Positions 33,156-42,141 of a stretch of 64,000 nucleotides of DNA are shown in pieces. The position numbers and the translations under genes are program-made. Where the stretch lies: assembly GCA_964235765.1 (NCBI GenBank), contig CAXSDH010000003.1, positions 35,127-99,126 on the forward strand. The letters run 5' to 3'. How positions within the stretch are numbered: position 1 is the first letter of the stretch; every line of letters starts with the position of its first letter. The stretch is from JAVVHH01 sp964235765. Its GTDB lineage: Bacteria > Pseudomonadota > Alphaproteobacteria > Acetobacterales > Acetobacteraceae. The notes beneath the pieces were generated by a model. It was not told where the DNA came from. It saw nothing but the letters and a program-made list of their open reading frames with translations, and ran no database searches.

Positions 33156-34349
33156 ATGCGGGTGTGGCGGAACGCGCGCCTGGCGACGCTGGATGCCGGC
33201 CGGCCTGGCTTGGGCGTGGTCGAACCCGGCGCCGTGGCCTGCATCGAGGGCCGCATCGTGTTCGCCGGGCCAGAGGCCGAGCTGCCCGCGCATGACCCAG
33301 CCGCCGCCACCGACTGCAACGGCCGCTGGATCACGCCGGGCCTCGTCGATTGCCACACCCACCTCGTCTATGCCGGCGACCGCGCGCGCGAGTTCGAGCA
33401 GCGGCTGGCCGGCGCAACCTACGAGGAGGTCGCCCGGGCCGGCGGCGGCATCGTCTCGACGGTGCGCGCGGTGCGGGCCGCGTCGGTGGACGGGCTGGTC
33501 GCGGCGACCCTGCCGCGGCTCGATGCGCTGCTGGCCGAGGGCGTCACCACGGTCGAGGTGAAGTCCGGCTACGGGCTGAACCCCGCCGCCGAAGCCGCCC
33601 AGTTGCGGGCCGCGCGCATGCTCGCGCAGCATCGGCCGGTGCAGGTGGTCACGACTTTCCTCGGCGCCCACGCCCTGCCCCCCGAGGCGGCGGGCGACAG
33701 CGACCGCTACATCGGGCTGGTGTGCGAGACGATGCTGCCGGCCCTCGCCGCCGAGGGACTGGCGGACGCCGTCGACGCGTTCTGCGAGGGCATCGGCTTC
33801 TCGCCCGCACAGACCGCGCGCGTGTTCGCCGCCGCCGCCCGGCACGGCCTGCCGGTGAAGCTGCATGCCGACCAACTCTCCGACCTCGGCGGCGCAGCGC
33901 TCGCGGCCCGCCACGGCGCGCTGTCGGCGGACCATCTGGAATACGCCTCCGAGGCGGGCGTCGCCGCCATGGCTGCCGCGGGCGTCGTGGCGGTGCTGCT
34001 GCCCGGCGCATACTACTTCATCCGCGAGACGCAGCCGCCGCCGGTCGCACTGTTCCGCCGCCACGGCGTGCGGATGGCGCTCGCCACCGACAGCAACCCC
34101 GGCTCCTCGCCGCTGACCTCGCCGCTGCTGGCCATGAACATGGCGGCGACGCTGTTCCGGATGACGGTCGAGGAGTGCCTCGCCGGCTTCACGCGCGAGG
34201 CCGCGGGGGCGCTTGGGCTCGCGGATGTGGGCACGCTCGAGGCGGGAAAGTGGTGCGACCTGGCGATCTGGAACATAGAAACGCCGGCCGAGCTGGTCTA
34301 CCGGATCGGCTTCAACCCGCTGCACCGGCGCGTCTGGCGGGGCAGGTGA
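33156..34349 (+). CDS. hutI: imidazolonepropionase HutI
   Basis: The 397-residue amidohydrolase hydrolyses 4-imidazolone-5-propionate to N-formimino-glutamate, the third step of histidine breakdown. DCHTHLVYAGDRAREF supplies the first metal histidines. VEVKSGYGL, TTFLGAHALP, KLHADQLSD and ALATDSNPG are the further conserved stations. The ATG at 33156 has GGAGG seven bases upstream. Its stop overlaps the GTG of hutH (GTGA). Confidence 0.95.
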   Translation: MRVWRNARLATLDAGRPGLGVVEPGAVACIEGRIVFAGPEAELPAHDPAAATDCNGRWITPGLVDCHTHLVYAGDRAREFEQRLAGATYEEVARAGGGIVSTVRAVRAASVDGLVAATLPRLDALLAEGVTTVEVKSGYGLNPAAEAAQLRAARMLAQHRPVQVVTTFLGAHALPPEAAGDSDRYIGLVCETMLPALAAEGLADAVDAFCEGIGFSPAQTARVFAAAARHGLPVKLHADQLSDLGGAALAARHGALSADHLEYASEAGVAAMAAAGVVAVLLPGAYYFIRETQPPPVALFRRHGVRMALATDSNPGSSPLTSPLLAMNMAATLFRMTVEECLAGFTREAAGALGLADVGTLEAGKWCDLAIWNIETPAELVYRIGFNPLHRRVWRGR

Positions 34350-35830
34350 TCACCCTGCATCCCGGCGAAACCCCCCTGGCCGCGTGGCGCAGCATCTACC
34401 GGGGCGCGCCAGTCCGGCTCGACCCGGCCAGCGCCGGCCCGATCGCCGCAAGCGCCGCCGCCGTCGCCGCCATCCTGGCCCGTGGCGAGCCGGTGTACGG
34501 CATCAACACCGGCTTCGGAAAGCTCGCGAGCATCCGCATCGCCCCCGCCGACCTGGCGCAGTTGCAGCGCAACATCGTGCTGTCCCACGCCGCAGGCGTC
34601 GGCGAGCCCATGCCGGCCGCCATCGTGCGGCTGATGCTCGCCCTGAAGCTGGCCAGCCTGGCCCAGGGCGCCTCCGGGGTGCAGCCCGCCACCGTCGCCT
34701 TGCTGCACGCCATGCTGGACCGGGACGCCTTGCCCAGCATCCCCGCCCAGGGCTCCGTCGGCGCATCGGGGGACCTGGCGCCCCTGGCCCACATGGCGGC
34801 GGCGATGATCGGGGAAGGGGACGTGCTGCGCCGCGCCGGGCTGCAGCCGGTGGCGCTCGGGCCGAAGGAGGGCCTGGCGCTGCTGAACGGCACGCAGTTC
34901 TCGACCGCCTATGCCCTGGCCGGGCTGTTCGAGGCGGAGCGGCTCGCGCAAGCCTCCCTGGTCACCGGCGCGCTCGCCACCGACGCGGCGCGCGGATCGG
35001 ACACGCCGTTCGACCCGCGCATCCACGCGCTGCGGCGCCACCGCGGGCAGATCGAGGTCGCCGCCGCCCTGCGCGCGCTGATCGCCGGCAGCGCCATCCG
35101 CCGGTCCCACCTGGTGGGCGACGAGCGGGTGCAGGACCCCTATTGCCTGCGCTGCCAACCGCAGGTGATGGGTGCCGTGCTCGACCTGCTGCGCCAGGCC
35201 GCGCACACCCTGGCCACCGAAGCCAACGGCGTGTCGGACAACCCGCTGATCTTCGCCGACACCCAGGAAGCGCTATCCGGCGGCAACTTCCATGCGGAGC
35301 CCGTCGCCTTCGCCGCCGACATGATCGCGCTGGCGCTGTGCGAGACCGGGTCCATCGCCGAGCGGCGCATCGCCATGCTGATCGACCCGGCGCTGTCCGG
35401 CCTGCCCGCCTTCCTCACGCCCCGCCCCGGGCTGCATTCCGGCTTCATGATCCCGCAAGTCACCGCGGCGGCCCTGGTGTCGGAGAACAAGCAGCGCGCC
35501 GCCCCCGCCAGCGTGGACAGCATCCCGACCTCGGCCAACCAGGAGGACCACGTCTCCATGGCCGCCCACGGCGCGCGCCGCCTGCTGCCAATGGCGGCGA
35601 ACCTGGCCGGCGTGATCGGCATCGAGCTGCTGGCCGCCGCGCAGGGCTGCGACTTCCACCATCCGCTGCGCTCCAGCCCGCCGCTGGAGGCGGTGCGCGG
35701 CCAGTTGCGCGCCATCGTGCCCCATCTCGACGAGGACCGGCTGTTCGCCCCCGACATCCTCGCCGCCACCGCCCTCGTGCAACAGGGGCTCGGCACCGGC
35801 GTGAACCTGCCCGGCCTGGAGACCGCATGA
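34346..35830 (+). CDS. hutH: histidine ammonia-lyase HutH
   Basis: The 494-residue enzyme deaminates L-histidine to urocanate. The MIO prosthetic group forms from Ala140-Ser141-Gly142 in GSVGASGDLAPLAH. YGINTGFGKLA near residue 51 supplies the catalytic tyrosine loop, and QDPYCLRC and SVDSIPTSANQEDHVSM are also conserved. A GTG start is used because it overlaps the hutI stop and the family N-terminus (LHPGETPLAAW) follows directly. The stop overlaps the hutU ATG. Confidence 0.96.
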   Translation: MITLHPGETPLAAWRSIYRGAPVRLDPASAGPIAASAAAVAAILARGEPVYGINTGFGKLASIRIAPADLAQLQRNIVLSHAAGVGEPMPAAIVRLMLALKLASLAQGASGVQPATVALLHAMLDRDALPSIPAQGSVGASGDLAPLAHMAAAMIGEGDVLRRAGLQPVALGPKEGLALLNGTQFSTAYALAGLFEAERLAQASLVTGALATDAARGSDTPFDPRIHALRRHRGQIEVAAALRALIAGSAIRRSHLVGDERVQDPYCLRCQPQVMGAVLDLLRQAAHTLATEANGVSDNPLIFADTQEALSGGNFHAEPVAFAADMIALALCETGSIAERRIAMLIDPALSGLPAFLTPRPGLHSGFMIPQVTAAALVSENKQRAAPASVDSIPTSANQEDHVSMAAHGARRLLPMAANLAGVIGIELLAAAQGCDFHHPLRSSPPLEAVRGQLRAIVPHLDEDRLFAPDILAATALVQQGLGTGVNLPGLETA

Positions 35831-37488
35831 CCCGTTTCAGCAATGCCCGAACCATCCGCGCCCCACGCGGCGCCGCCATCTCCGCGCGCTCATGGCTCAC
35901 CGAGGCGCCGCTGCGCATGCTGATGAACAACCTCGACCCCGACGTGGCGGAGCGCCCCGACGAGTTGGTGGTGTACGGCGGCATCGGCCGCGCCGCGCGC
36001 GATTGGGACAGCTTCGACCGCATCGTGCACGCGCTCCGCCGCCTGGACCGGGACGAGACCCTGCTCGTGCAGTCCGGCAAGCCCGTCGGCGTGTTCCGCA
36101 CCCATGCGGACGCGCCGCGCGTGCTGATCGCCAACTCCAACCTGGTGCCGCACTGGGCCACATGGGCGCATTTCCACAAGCTCGATCGGCTCGGCCTGAT
36201 GATGTACGGGCAGATGACGGCCGGGTCGTGGATCTACATCGGCAGCCAGGGCATCGTGCAGGGCACGTACGAAACCTTCGTGGAGGCGGGCCGCCAGCAT
36301 TACGGCGGCGACCTCGCCGGGCGCTGGATCCTCACCGGCGGGCTCGGCGGCATGGGCGGCGCGCAGCCGCTCGCGGCCACCATGGCGGGCGCCTGCCTGC
36401 TGGCGGTGGAATGCCAGCCCAGCCGGATCGAAATGCGGCTGCGGACGCGCTACCTCGACCAGCGGGCGGCAAGCCTCGACGAGGCGCTGGAGATGATAGG
36501 CCGCGCCTGCGCCGAACGCCGGGCGGTCTCGGTCGGCCTGCTGGGCAACGCGGCCGAGGTGTTCCCCGAGCTGGTCCGCCGCGGCGTCCGCCCCGATATC
36601 GTCACCGACCAGACCAGCGCGCACGACCCGCTGAACGGCTATCTCCCAGCCGGCTGGAGCGTCGGCGACTGGGAGGCGCGGCGCGAACGCGAGCCCGCCG
36701 CCGTCATCGCCGCCGCCCGCGCCTCCATGGTCCCGCACGTGCGCGCCATGCTGGACTTCCACCGCATGGGCATCCCCACGATCGACTACGGCAACAACAT
36801 CCGCCAGGTGGCGCTCGAGGAGGGCGTGGCCGACGCCTTCGACGTCCCGGGCTTCGTGCCCGCCTACATCCGCCCCTTGTTCTGCCGCGGCATCGGCCCG
36901 TTCCGCTGGGTCGCGCTGTCCGGCGACCCCGAGGACATCTACCGCACCGACGCCCGGGTGAAGGAATTGCTGCCCGGCAACGCCCCGCTGCACCGATGGC
37001 TCGACATGGCCCGCGAGCGCATCGCCTTCCAGGGCCTGCCGGCCCGTATCTGCTGGGTGGGGCTGGGCGACCGCCACAGGCTCGGCCTCGCCTTCAACGC
37101 AATGGTCGCCAGCGGGGAACTGGCCGCCCCAGTGGTCATCGGGCGGGACCATCTGGACAGCGGCAGCGTCGCGAGCCCCAACCGCGAGACGGAAGCGATG
37201 CGCGACGGCTCCGACGCCGTATCCGACTGGCCGCTGCTGAACGCCCTGCTGAACTGCGCCTCGGGCGCCACCTGGGTCAGCCTGCACCACGGCGGCGGCG
37301 TCGGCATGGGCTTCTCGCAGCACGCCGGAATGGTGGTGGTGGCCGACGGCACCCCGCAAGCGGCCCGCCGCCTGGAACGCGTGCTGTGGAACGACCCGGC
37401 CAGCGGCGTCATGCGCCACGCCGACGCCGGCTACGACGACGCCGTGGCCTGCGCCCGCCAGTTCGGGCTGGACCTCCCGTCGCTATAG
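35827..37488 (+). CDS. hutU: urocanate hydratase HutU
   Basis: The 553-residue enzyme hydrates urocanate to imidazolonepropionate using tightly bound NAD+. LVVYGGIGRAARDW, the ANSNLVPHWATW segment, WIYIGSQGIVQGTYET and the NAD-binding TGGLGGMGGAQP are diagnostic. The active-site cysteine region RPLFCRGIGPFRW is also present. The ATG overlaps the hutH stop. It is the last gene of hutI-hutH-hutU and its stop is interleaved with that of the convergent amidase gene (TATAG). Confidence 0.97.
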   Translation: MTRFSNARTIRAPRGAAISARSWLTEAPLRMLMNNLDPDVAERPDELVVYGGIGRAARDWDSFDRIVHALRRLDRDETLLVQSGKPVGVFRTHADAPRVLIANSNLVPHWATWAHFHKLDRLGLMMYGQMTAGSWIYIGSQGIVQGTYETFVEAGRQHYGGDLAGRWILTGGLGGMGGAQPLAATMAGACLLAVECQPSRIEMRLRTRYLDQRAASLDEALEMIGRACAERRAVSVGLLGNAAEVFPELVRRGVRPDIVTDQTSAHDPLNGYLPAGWSVGDWEARREREPAAVIAAARASMVPHVRAMLDFHRMGIPTIDYGNNIRQVALEEGVADAFDVPGFVPAYIRPLFCRGIGPFRWVALSGDPEDIYRTDARVKELLPGNAPLHRWLDMARERIAFQGLPARICWVGLGDRHRLGLAFNAMVASGELAAPVVIGRDHLDSGSVASPNRETEAMRDGSDAVSDWPLLNALLNCASGATWVSLHHGGGVGMGFSQHAGMVVVADGTPQAARRLERVLWNDPASGVMRHADAGYDDAVACARQFGLDLPSL

Positions 37489-39750
37489 ATCGAGGGGCTT
37501 GATCCGCTCGATCGCCATCTCGAACGGAACGTCTTCCTCGGCCCCGGCGTCGCGGCCGAGCAGGTTGCTGGACATCATCGTGTCTCCAGCAGCCGTGATA
37601 GGCGCCCGTGGCACGCGAAGCGACCCCGCCGAGAACCGCCGCAGCACGTTGCCCGTCAGCCGCGACACCGGGTTGTCGTACCCGTTGCCCGACAGGCTCC
37701 CGCAATAGGTGATCGAGCCCGTCGCGAACACCGCGCCGCCGTTCTGCGTCTCGAACATCACGATCTCCGCCCGGATCAGGTCCGCCGGGCGCTCGCCGGT
37801 CACCGTGTTCACATGGCTCAGCAACTCCTCCGGCACGGCCACGAAATGCGCCTGGTGCCCCTCCGACCGGGCCAGGATCACGGTGTTCGGCGGCGTGCCC
37901 AGGCGGAGGTCGGCGCGGTCCAGCTCGAAACCGGCAGCACCCCCGCCCGACAGCCCCTCGTGCCCGAAGGTCTCGCCCTCCACGCCTTCGAACACCCAGC
38001 CATGCTCCGGCGCCGGCAGGCGGCGGTAGTGGGATCCCTCGAACAGCCCCTGCGCCGAAAACCCCACCCCGGCCAGCATCTGCGGCGGACGGCCCTGGCG
38101 CCGCCACAGCCCGCCATAGGAGCCGTCGAGCTGGTGGTGGGCCTCGCCGGGTTCGGCGTCCCAGGCGCGGATGCCGCCCTCGGCGCGGCGCACCTCGATG
38201 GTGTCGGGAACCGCCTCGCTGTTGGCGATCCGCCAGTAGAAGCCGTTGCCGCCCATGTACATCAGCCGGCCGCCCCCGCCGGTGTAGGCCTGCAAGGCGT
38301 CCAGCGTGCGGGCCGTGTGGTATTCCGGATGGCTGCCGGTGATCACCACGGCATAGCCGGCGAGCAAGGCCTCGCCCTCCCGATCCAGGTCGTGGTCGGT
38401 GATCACGTCGAATTCGTGCCCGGTCGCCTCCATCCAGTCCGTCAGGTGGCTATCGGCCGGAAAATGCCGCAGGCCGGAGCCGCGCGCGTCGTTGAAGGTC
38501 AGGAAGCCCGGCCGCATCGTCAGGATGGGCCGGCGCATTGAGGACAGCGCGTGCCCCGTGCCGTCGGGATGCCGGTTGTACGTGCTGGCGCCATACTCCG
38601 GATGCTCGTCCGGGTTGTGCCGGCAGGCGTCCCACGCGGCCCGGCGCGCCCGGTACGCCGCGTCGGCGTTGCCGCGCGCATGGTTGGCATAGGCCTGGTA
38701 GGTGAAGGTGGAGGCCAGGAAGGCGACCGGCGCGGTCACCCCGCCCCGCGGTGGCAAAACCCAGACCGGCACGATGTCCTCGTCCCCCCCGGCGCGGAGC
38801 CGCACGCCATAGACGCCGCTGCGCAACCCGGCCGGAACCGCCATCTCGAAGCTGGTCTCCCAGCCGCAATCGTACAGGTCGTCGCCGTGCAGGTGAACCG
38901 CCGCGTAATCGCGCGGCGCGTGCCGCCAGCACATCTCCGCCCCGCGCCAGCGCGAGCCGCGCACCGCCCGGGTCGGCAGGTTGCGGAACGCGCCATGCCA
39001 GCCATGCGGGCCGCGGTCGGTGATCCCGTGGCCGCCGATGCCCTCCGAGAAGTCCCACCAGGCGATCACCTCCTGCGCCTCCGGCTCGAGCAAGCCTCCG
39101 CCCGCGTGGGCGCCCGCAAGCATGACCGGGTCCTCGATGCGGCCGTCCAGCACGTCGGCCCAGCCGTCGCCATCCGGCCGGGCGCCCAGCATGACCCGGC
39201 GGATCGGCGCCAGATGCAGCGCCCCCGCCGCCTCGCCGCTGTCCACCACGCCCCAGCTTGGCTGCAACGCCGTCTGGCGCAGGCGCACCTGGCCCGCCTC
39301 GAACAGCAGCCGCAACTCGTACCAGCGGCCCTCCAGCATGGGCGCCCCCGCCGCACACACCTCGTCCGCCGCCACGATCTCGGCGCCTCCAGGCCCGGCC
39401 AGCAGGGCCATCCCCCCCAGGTCCAGCACGGTTTGCGGGCGCCCATCGAGCAGGCGGGGCTGCACGCGCACCGCGATCGTGCAGGGGTCCGGCAAGGTGA
39501 ACGGCTGCGGCAGGTCTATGATGCCGCAGGAGCCGAGCTGCACGGGCTGCGCCTTGGAGGGGTACTCGCCCGCGAAGCCGCAGGGTGTGGGTTCCAGCTT
39601 CATGCCGGGCCCGGCCGGGTTGGGGTCGGCGTGGATGATGCGCACCAGGTCGGCCCGGAACGGCCCGGCATGGGCGCTGGAAACCTTGACGGCGATGCGC
39701 TCGCCGGGCCGGGCGGAGAAGCGGTCGGTATAGCCGACCAGCGGGACCAC
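37483..39750 (-). CDS. N,N-dimethylformamidase large-subunit homologue
   Basis: The 755-residue protein matches the length and pattern of the beta (large) subunit of N,N-dimethylformamidase. An N-terminal jelly-roll part is followed by a lectin-like insert (EVIAWWDFSEGIGG, ITDRGPHGWHG). A C-terminal glutamine-amidotransferase-like domain then carries FLASTFTYQAYANH, DVITDHDLDREG, VITGSHPEYHT and MYMGGNGFYWRI. Known enzymes hydrolyse formamides at a mononuclear iron held by tyrosines and glutamate. No small alpha-subunit gene is nearby, so activity on dimethylformamide is uncertain. The GTG at 39750 has GGGAG ten bases upstream, inside a hairpin arm. The physiological substrate is unknown. Confidence 0.85.
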   Translation of the reverse strand: MVPLVGYTDRFSARPGERIAVKVSSAHAGPFRADLVRIIHADPNPAGPGMKLEPTPCGFAGEYPSKAQPVQLGSCGIIDLPQPFTLPDPCTIAVRVQPRLLDGRPQTVLDLGGMALLAGPGGAEIVAADEVCAAGAPMLEGRWYELRLLFEAGQVRLRQTALQPSWGVVDSGEAAGALHLAPIRRVMLGARPDGDGWADVLDGRIEDPVMLAGAHAGGGLLEPEAQEVIAWWDFSEGIGGHGITDRGPHGWHGAFRNLPTRAVRGSRWRGAEMCWRHAPRDYAAVHLHGDDLYDCGWETSFEMAVPAGLRSGVYGVRLRAGGDEDIVPVWVLPPRGGVTAPVAFLASTFTYQAYANHARGNADAAYRARRAAWDACRHNPDEHPEYGASTYNRHPDGTGHALSSMRRPILTMRPGFLTFNDARGSGLRHFPADSHLTDWMEATGHEFDVITDHDLDREGEALLAGYAVVITGSHPEYHTARTLDALQAYTGGGGRLMYMGGNGFYWRIANSEAVPDTIEVRRAEGGIRAWDAEPGEAHHQLDGSYGGLWRRQGRPPQMLAGVGFSAQGLFEGSHYRRLPAPEHGWVFEGVEGETFGHEGLSGGGAAGFELDRADLRLGTPPNTVILARSEGHQAHFVAVPEELLSHVNTVTGERPADLIRAEIVMFETQNGGAVFATGSITYCGSLSGNGYDNPVSRLTGNVLRRFSAGSLRVPRAPITAAGDTMMSSNLLGRDAGAEEDVPFEMAIERIKPLDL

Positions 39751-39760
39751 GCTAGAGCGC

Positions 39761-39792
39761 CTCCCGGCCAGGCGGGCTCGCCCGGCCGGGAG
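39761..39792 (-). terminator. GC-rich hairpin between aminotransferase and dimethylformamidase-like genes
   Basis: CTCCCGGCC (39761-39769) pairs with GGCCGGGAG (39784-39792), with further GGGC/GCCC pairing inside. On the minus strand the second-read arm carries the GGGAG that would serve as the ribosome site for the GTG at 39750. It could act as a transcription terminator for the upstream aminotransferase, although it lacks a U-tract, or as a translational control hairpin. Confidence 0.4.
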
Positions 39793-39853
39793 TTGCGCTC
39801 GCCAAACCAACGGCTGGAGCGTGAGCCGTCAGTCCTTGCGAATGGAACACGCG

Positions 39854-41236
39854 CTAGATCACCCCATCCCGCCGCAGCTCCGCTTCGTAGTCGCCAAGCG
39901 CCGCTTCCAGCCGCGCCACCAGCTCCTCCACCTCCGCCGCGGTGATGATGAGCGGCGGCGTGATCGGGATGAAATCCCCGTACTCGCCGCCGCCGGTCCG
40001 GCGGCAATACAGCGCGAGCCCCCGCTTGAGGGCCAGCGCCTGCAACCGGTACGGCGCCATCAGCGGCAGCGGGATCATGGTCTTCGCGGCCTTGTCCGCC
40101 ACCAGCTCGATCGCCAGCAGCAGCCCGCGTCCGCGCACGTCGCCGATCAGCGGGGTGCGGCCGGCCAGGGCCTCCAGCTTGCCGCGCAGCAGGGCGCCCA
40201 TGCGCTCGGCGTTGCCGATCAGGTCGCACTCCACCAACTCGTCCAGCACCGCGGCGCCGATGGCGCAGGAGAGCGGGTTCGAGAAATAGGTGTAGCCATG
40301 CGAGAACCCGCCCGCCGCGGCCACCCGGTCCGCCATCGCGGCGGGCGCCAGCAGCGCGCCCATCGGCGTGTAGCCGGCGGTCACGCCCTTGGCCAAAACC
40401 ACCAGGTCCGGCTTGGCCTCCGGCCAATGATGCGCCGCCAGGAACTTGCCCGAGCGCCCCGCGCCGGAGATGACCTCGTCGAAGATCAGCAGGATGCCGT
40501 GTCGCGTGCAAATCTCGCGCACCGCGCCGAAATACGCGTCGGGCGGCACCAGCGCGCCGGTGGCCAGCCCGCCGATCGGCTCCACGATGAACGCCAGCAC
40601 CGTCTCCGGCCCCTCGGCCTGGATCAGTTGGTCGAGCGCCTCGACGCAATGCCGCGCATAGGTCTCGGCGGTGTGGTTCGGCGGCACGCGATAGGTGAAC
40701 GGCGTGGGCGCCAGCGGCATCGGCCGCATCATCGGCCCGAACATGGCATGCGCCGCCTTGTCCCCGGTGACGGCGAGCGCCCCCAGCGTGTTGCCATGGT
40801 AGCCGGGGTCCCGCCCGATCACCTTCCAGCGGGAGGCCTGGCCGCTGACCACCGCATGCTGCCGGCTGAACTTCAGCGCCGTCTCGACCGCCTCCGATCC
40901 GCCGGAAACCAGGAAGGCGCGGTCGAGACCGGGACCCGCCAGCTCGGCCAGGCGAGCGGTCAGCCGCAGGTTGGCCTCGCTTTCCCATTGCAGCGGAAAG
41001 GCGAAGGCCACGTCCGCCGCCTGCTGCGCCATCGCCGCCAGCACGCGCTTGTTGCCGTGCCCGATGTTCGACACCACGGGGCCGGACGAGCCGTCCATAT
41101 AGCGGTTTCCGTCCACATCCTCCATCCACACGCCCTCGGCCCGGCGGATGCGCAGGCGGGGCACGGCGGGGCGGGGGTAGAAAGCCTGTATTCCGGTCGT
41201 CACGGCATCGAGCATGGGGCCTCCCGGCGGAAGCAT
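39854..41236 (-). CDS. class III PLP-dependent aminotransferase
   Basis: The 460-residue enzyme (453 if the ATG at 41215 is used) belongs to the omega-amino acid/class III family. DGSSGPVVSNIGHGN is near the start. FLVSGGSEAVETALK binds the phosphate, DPGYHGNTLGAL follows, and LLIFDEVISGAGRSG holds the aspartate for the pyridine nitrogen. LAKGVTAGYTPMGA has the Schiff-base lysine, and GYTYFSNPLSCA comes later. It moves an amino group from an amine or amino acid to a keto acid; the substrate is not clear. Two candidate starts each have a GGGAGG ribosome site, because the start region is duplicated. It follows the hydrate dehydratase gene by 20 bases. Confidence 0.9.
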   Translation of the reverse strand: MLPPGGPMLDAVTTGIQAFYPRPAVPRLRIRRAEGVWMEDVDGNRYMDGSSGPVVSNIGHGNKRVLAAMAQQAADVAFAFPLQWESEANLRLTARLAELAGPGLDRAFLVSGGSEAVETALKFSRQHAVVSGQASRWKVIGRDPGYHGNTLGALAVTGDKAAHAMFGPMMRPMPLAPTPFTYRVPPNHTAETYARHCVEALDQLIQAEGPETVLAFIVEPIGGLATGALVPPDAYFGAVREICTRHGILLIFDEVISGAGRSGKFLAAHHWPEAKPDLVVLAKGVTAGYTPMGALLAPAAMADRVAAAGGFSHGYTYFSNPLSCAIGAAVLDELVECDLIGNAERMGALLRGKLEALAGRTPLIGDVRGRGLLLAIELVADKAAKTMIPLPLMAPYRLQALALKRGLALYCRRTGGGEYGDFIPITPPLIITAAEVEELVARLEAALGDYEAELRRDGVI

Positions 41237-41256
41237 TGGCCCTCCCGCCGGGAAGG

Positions 41257-42141
41257 TCAAACTGGCGCGGCGGAATACTCGGCCATGATCGCCGGCACCT
41301 CGCCCGGGATCTCGCGGGCAAGGAAGCCGATGCCGCCGTAGCGCCGGGCCAGCCGCGTGCCGGCCTCGCCATGCAGGAACACGCCCCATATCGCGGCCCA
41401 GACCGGCACGGCGCCCCGCGCCAGCAGGGCGGTGATCACCCCGGCCAGGGTGTCGCCGCTGCCGGAGGTGGCAAGGCCGATCGTGCCGCCGGTGAACAGC
41501 CAGGCCTCGCCCTGCGGGCTGACGATATGCGAGCGGGCGCCTTTCATCACCACCACGCTGTGCAGCAACGCGGCCGCCTGGCGGGCGGCGGCGAGCGGAT
41601 CGGCCTCGACATCGTCCCGCGGAACGCCCAGCAACTGGGCCATCTCGCCGCAATGCGGCGTGATCACCACCCGGCCGGCATGCCGGCGCAGCGCGCTGGC
41701 CCGGTCCTGCATGCCGTCGAGCGCGCCGGCGTCGAGCACCGCCGGAATGCCCTCGACCCGGTCGAGCAGCGCCGCCGCCAGCGCGCCGGTGGCGGGCTGC
41801 TCCATCATGCCGGGCCCGATCAGCAGCGCGTCGGATCGCCCGGCGGCTTGCGCCAGCCGGTCCGCGCTGCCCGGCCCGATGCCGCCCGCCTCGGTCTCGT
41901 CGAGGCCGAACACCAAAGCCTCCGGCATCAGCAGGCCCATCTGCGGGGCGATGCTGCGGCAGGTCCCGATCTGCAACTTGCCCGCCCCCGCCCGTAGCGC
42001 AGCCTCGGCCGCCAGCAGGGCGCCGCCGGGCACGTCCAGGCTGCCGCCGACGATCAGCACCCGGCCGCGCGCGTCCTTGCTGCCTTCCTGATGCACGGGC
42101 AACGGATGGGCGCGCAGCACCGCGGGGGTGACGTCGTTCAC
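41257..42141 (-). CDS. ADP-dependent NAD(P)H-hydrate dehydratase (YjeF C-terminal/CARKD family)
   Basis: The 294-residue protein has a ribokinase-like fold. RVLIVGGSLDVPGGALLAAEAALRAGAG is the N-terminal signature, ALLIGPGM and VVITPHCGEMAQLLG follow, and TSGSGDTLAGVI is the catalytic/nucleotide loop. It repairs hydrated NAD(P)H at the expense of ADP or ATP. The epimerase half found fused in E. coli YjeF is absent here, so that step must be encoded elsewhere. The ATG overlaps the stop of the phosphatase gene (ATGA). Confidence 0.9.
   Translation of the reverse strand: MNDVTPAVLRAHPLPVHQEGSKDARGRVLIVGGSLDVPGGALLAAEAALRAGAGKLQIGTCRSIAPQMGLLMPEALVFGLDETEAGGIGPGSADRLAQAAGRSDALLIGPGMMEQPATGALAAALLDRVEGIPAVLDAGALDGMQDRASALRRHAGRVVITPHCGEMAQLLGVPRDDVEADPLAAARQAAALLHSVVVMKGARSHIVSPQGEAWLFTGGTIGLATSGSGDTLAGVITALLARGAVPVWAAIWGVFLHGEAGTRLARRYGGIGFLAREIPGEVPAIMAEYSAAPV

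Noticed and set aside
34384..35826. An N-terminal extension of the hutU frame through hutH
   Set aside because: The residues are arginine/proline-rich shadow of hutH; the urocanase family begins at ATG 35827.
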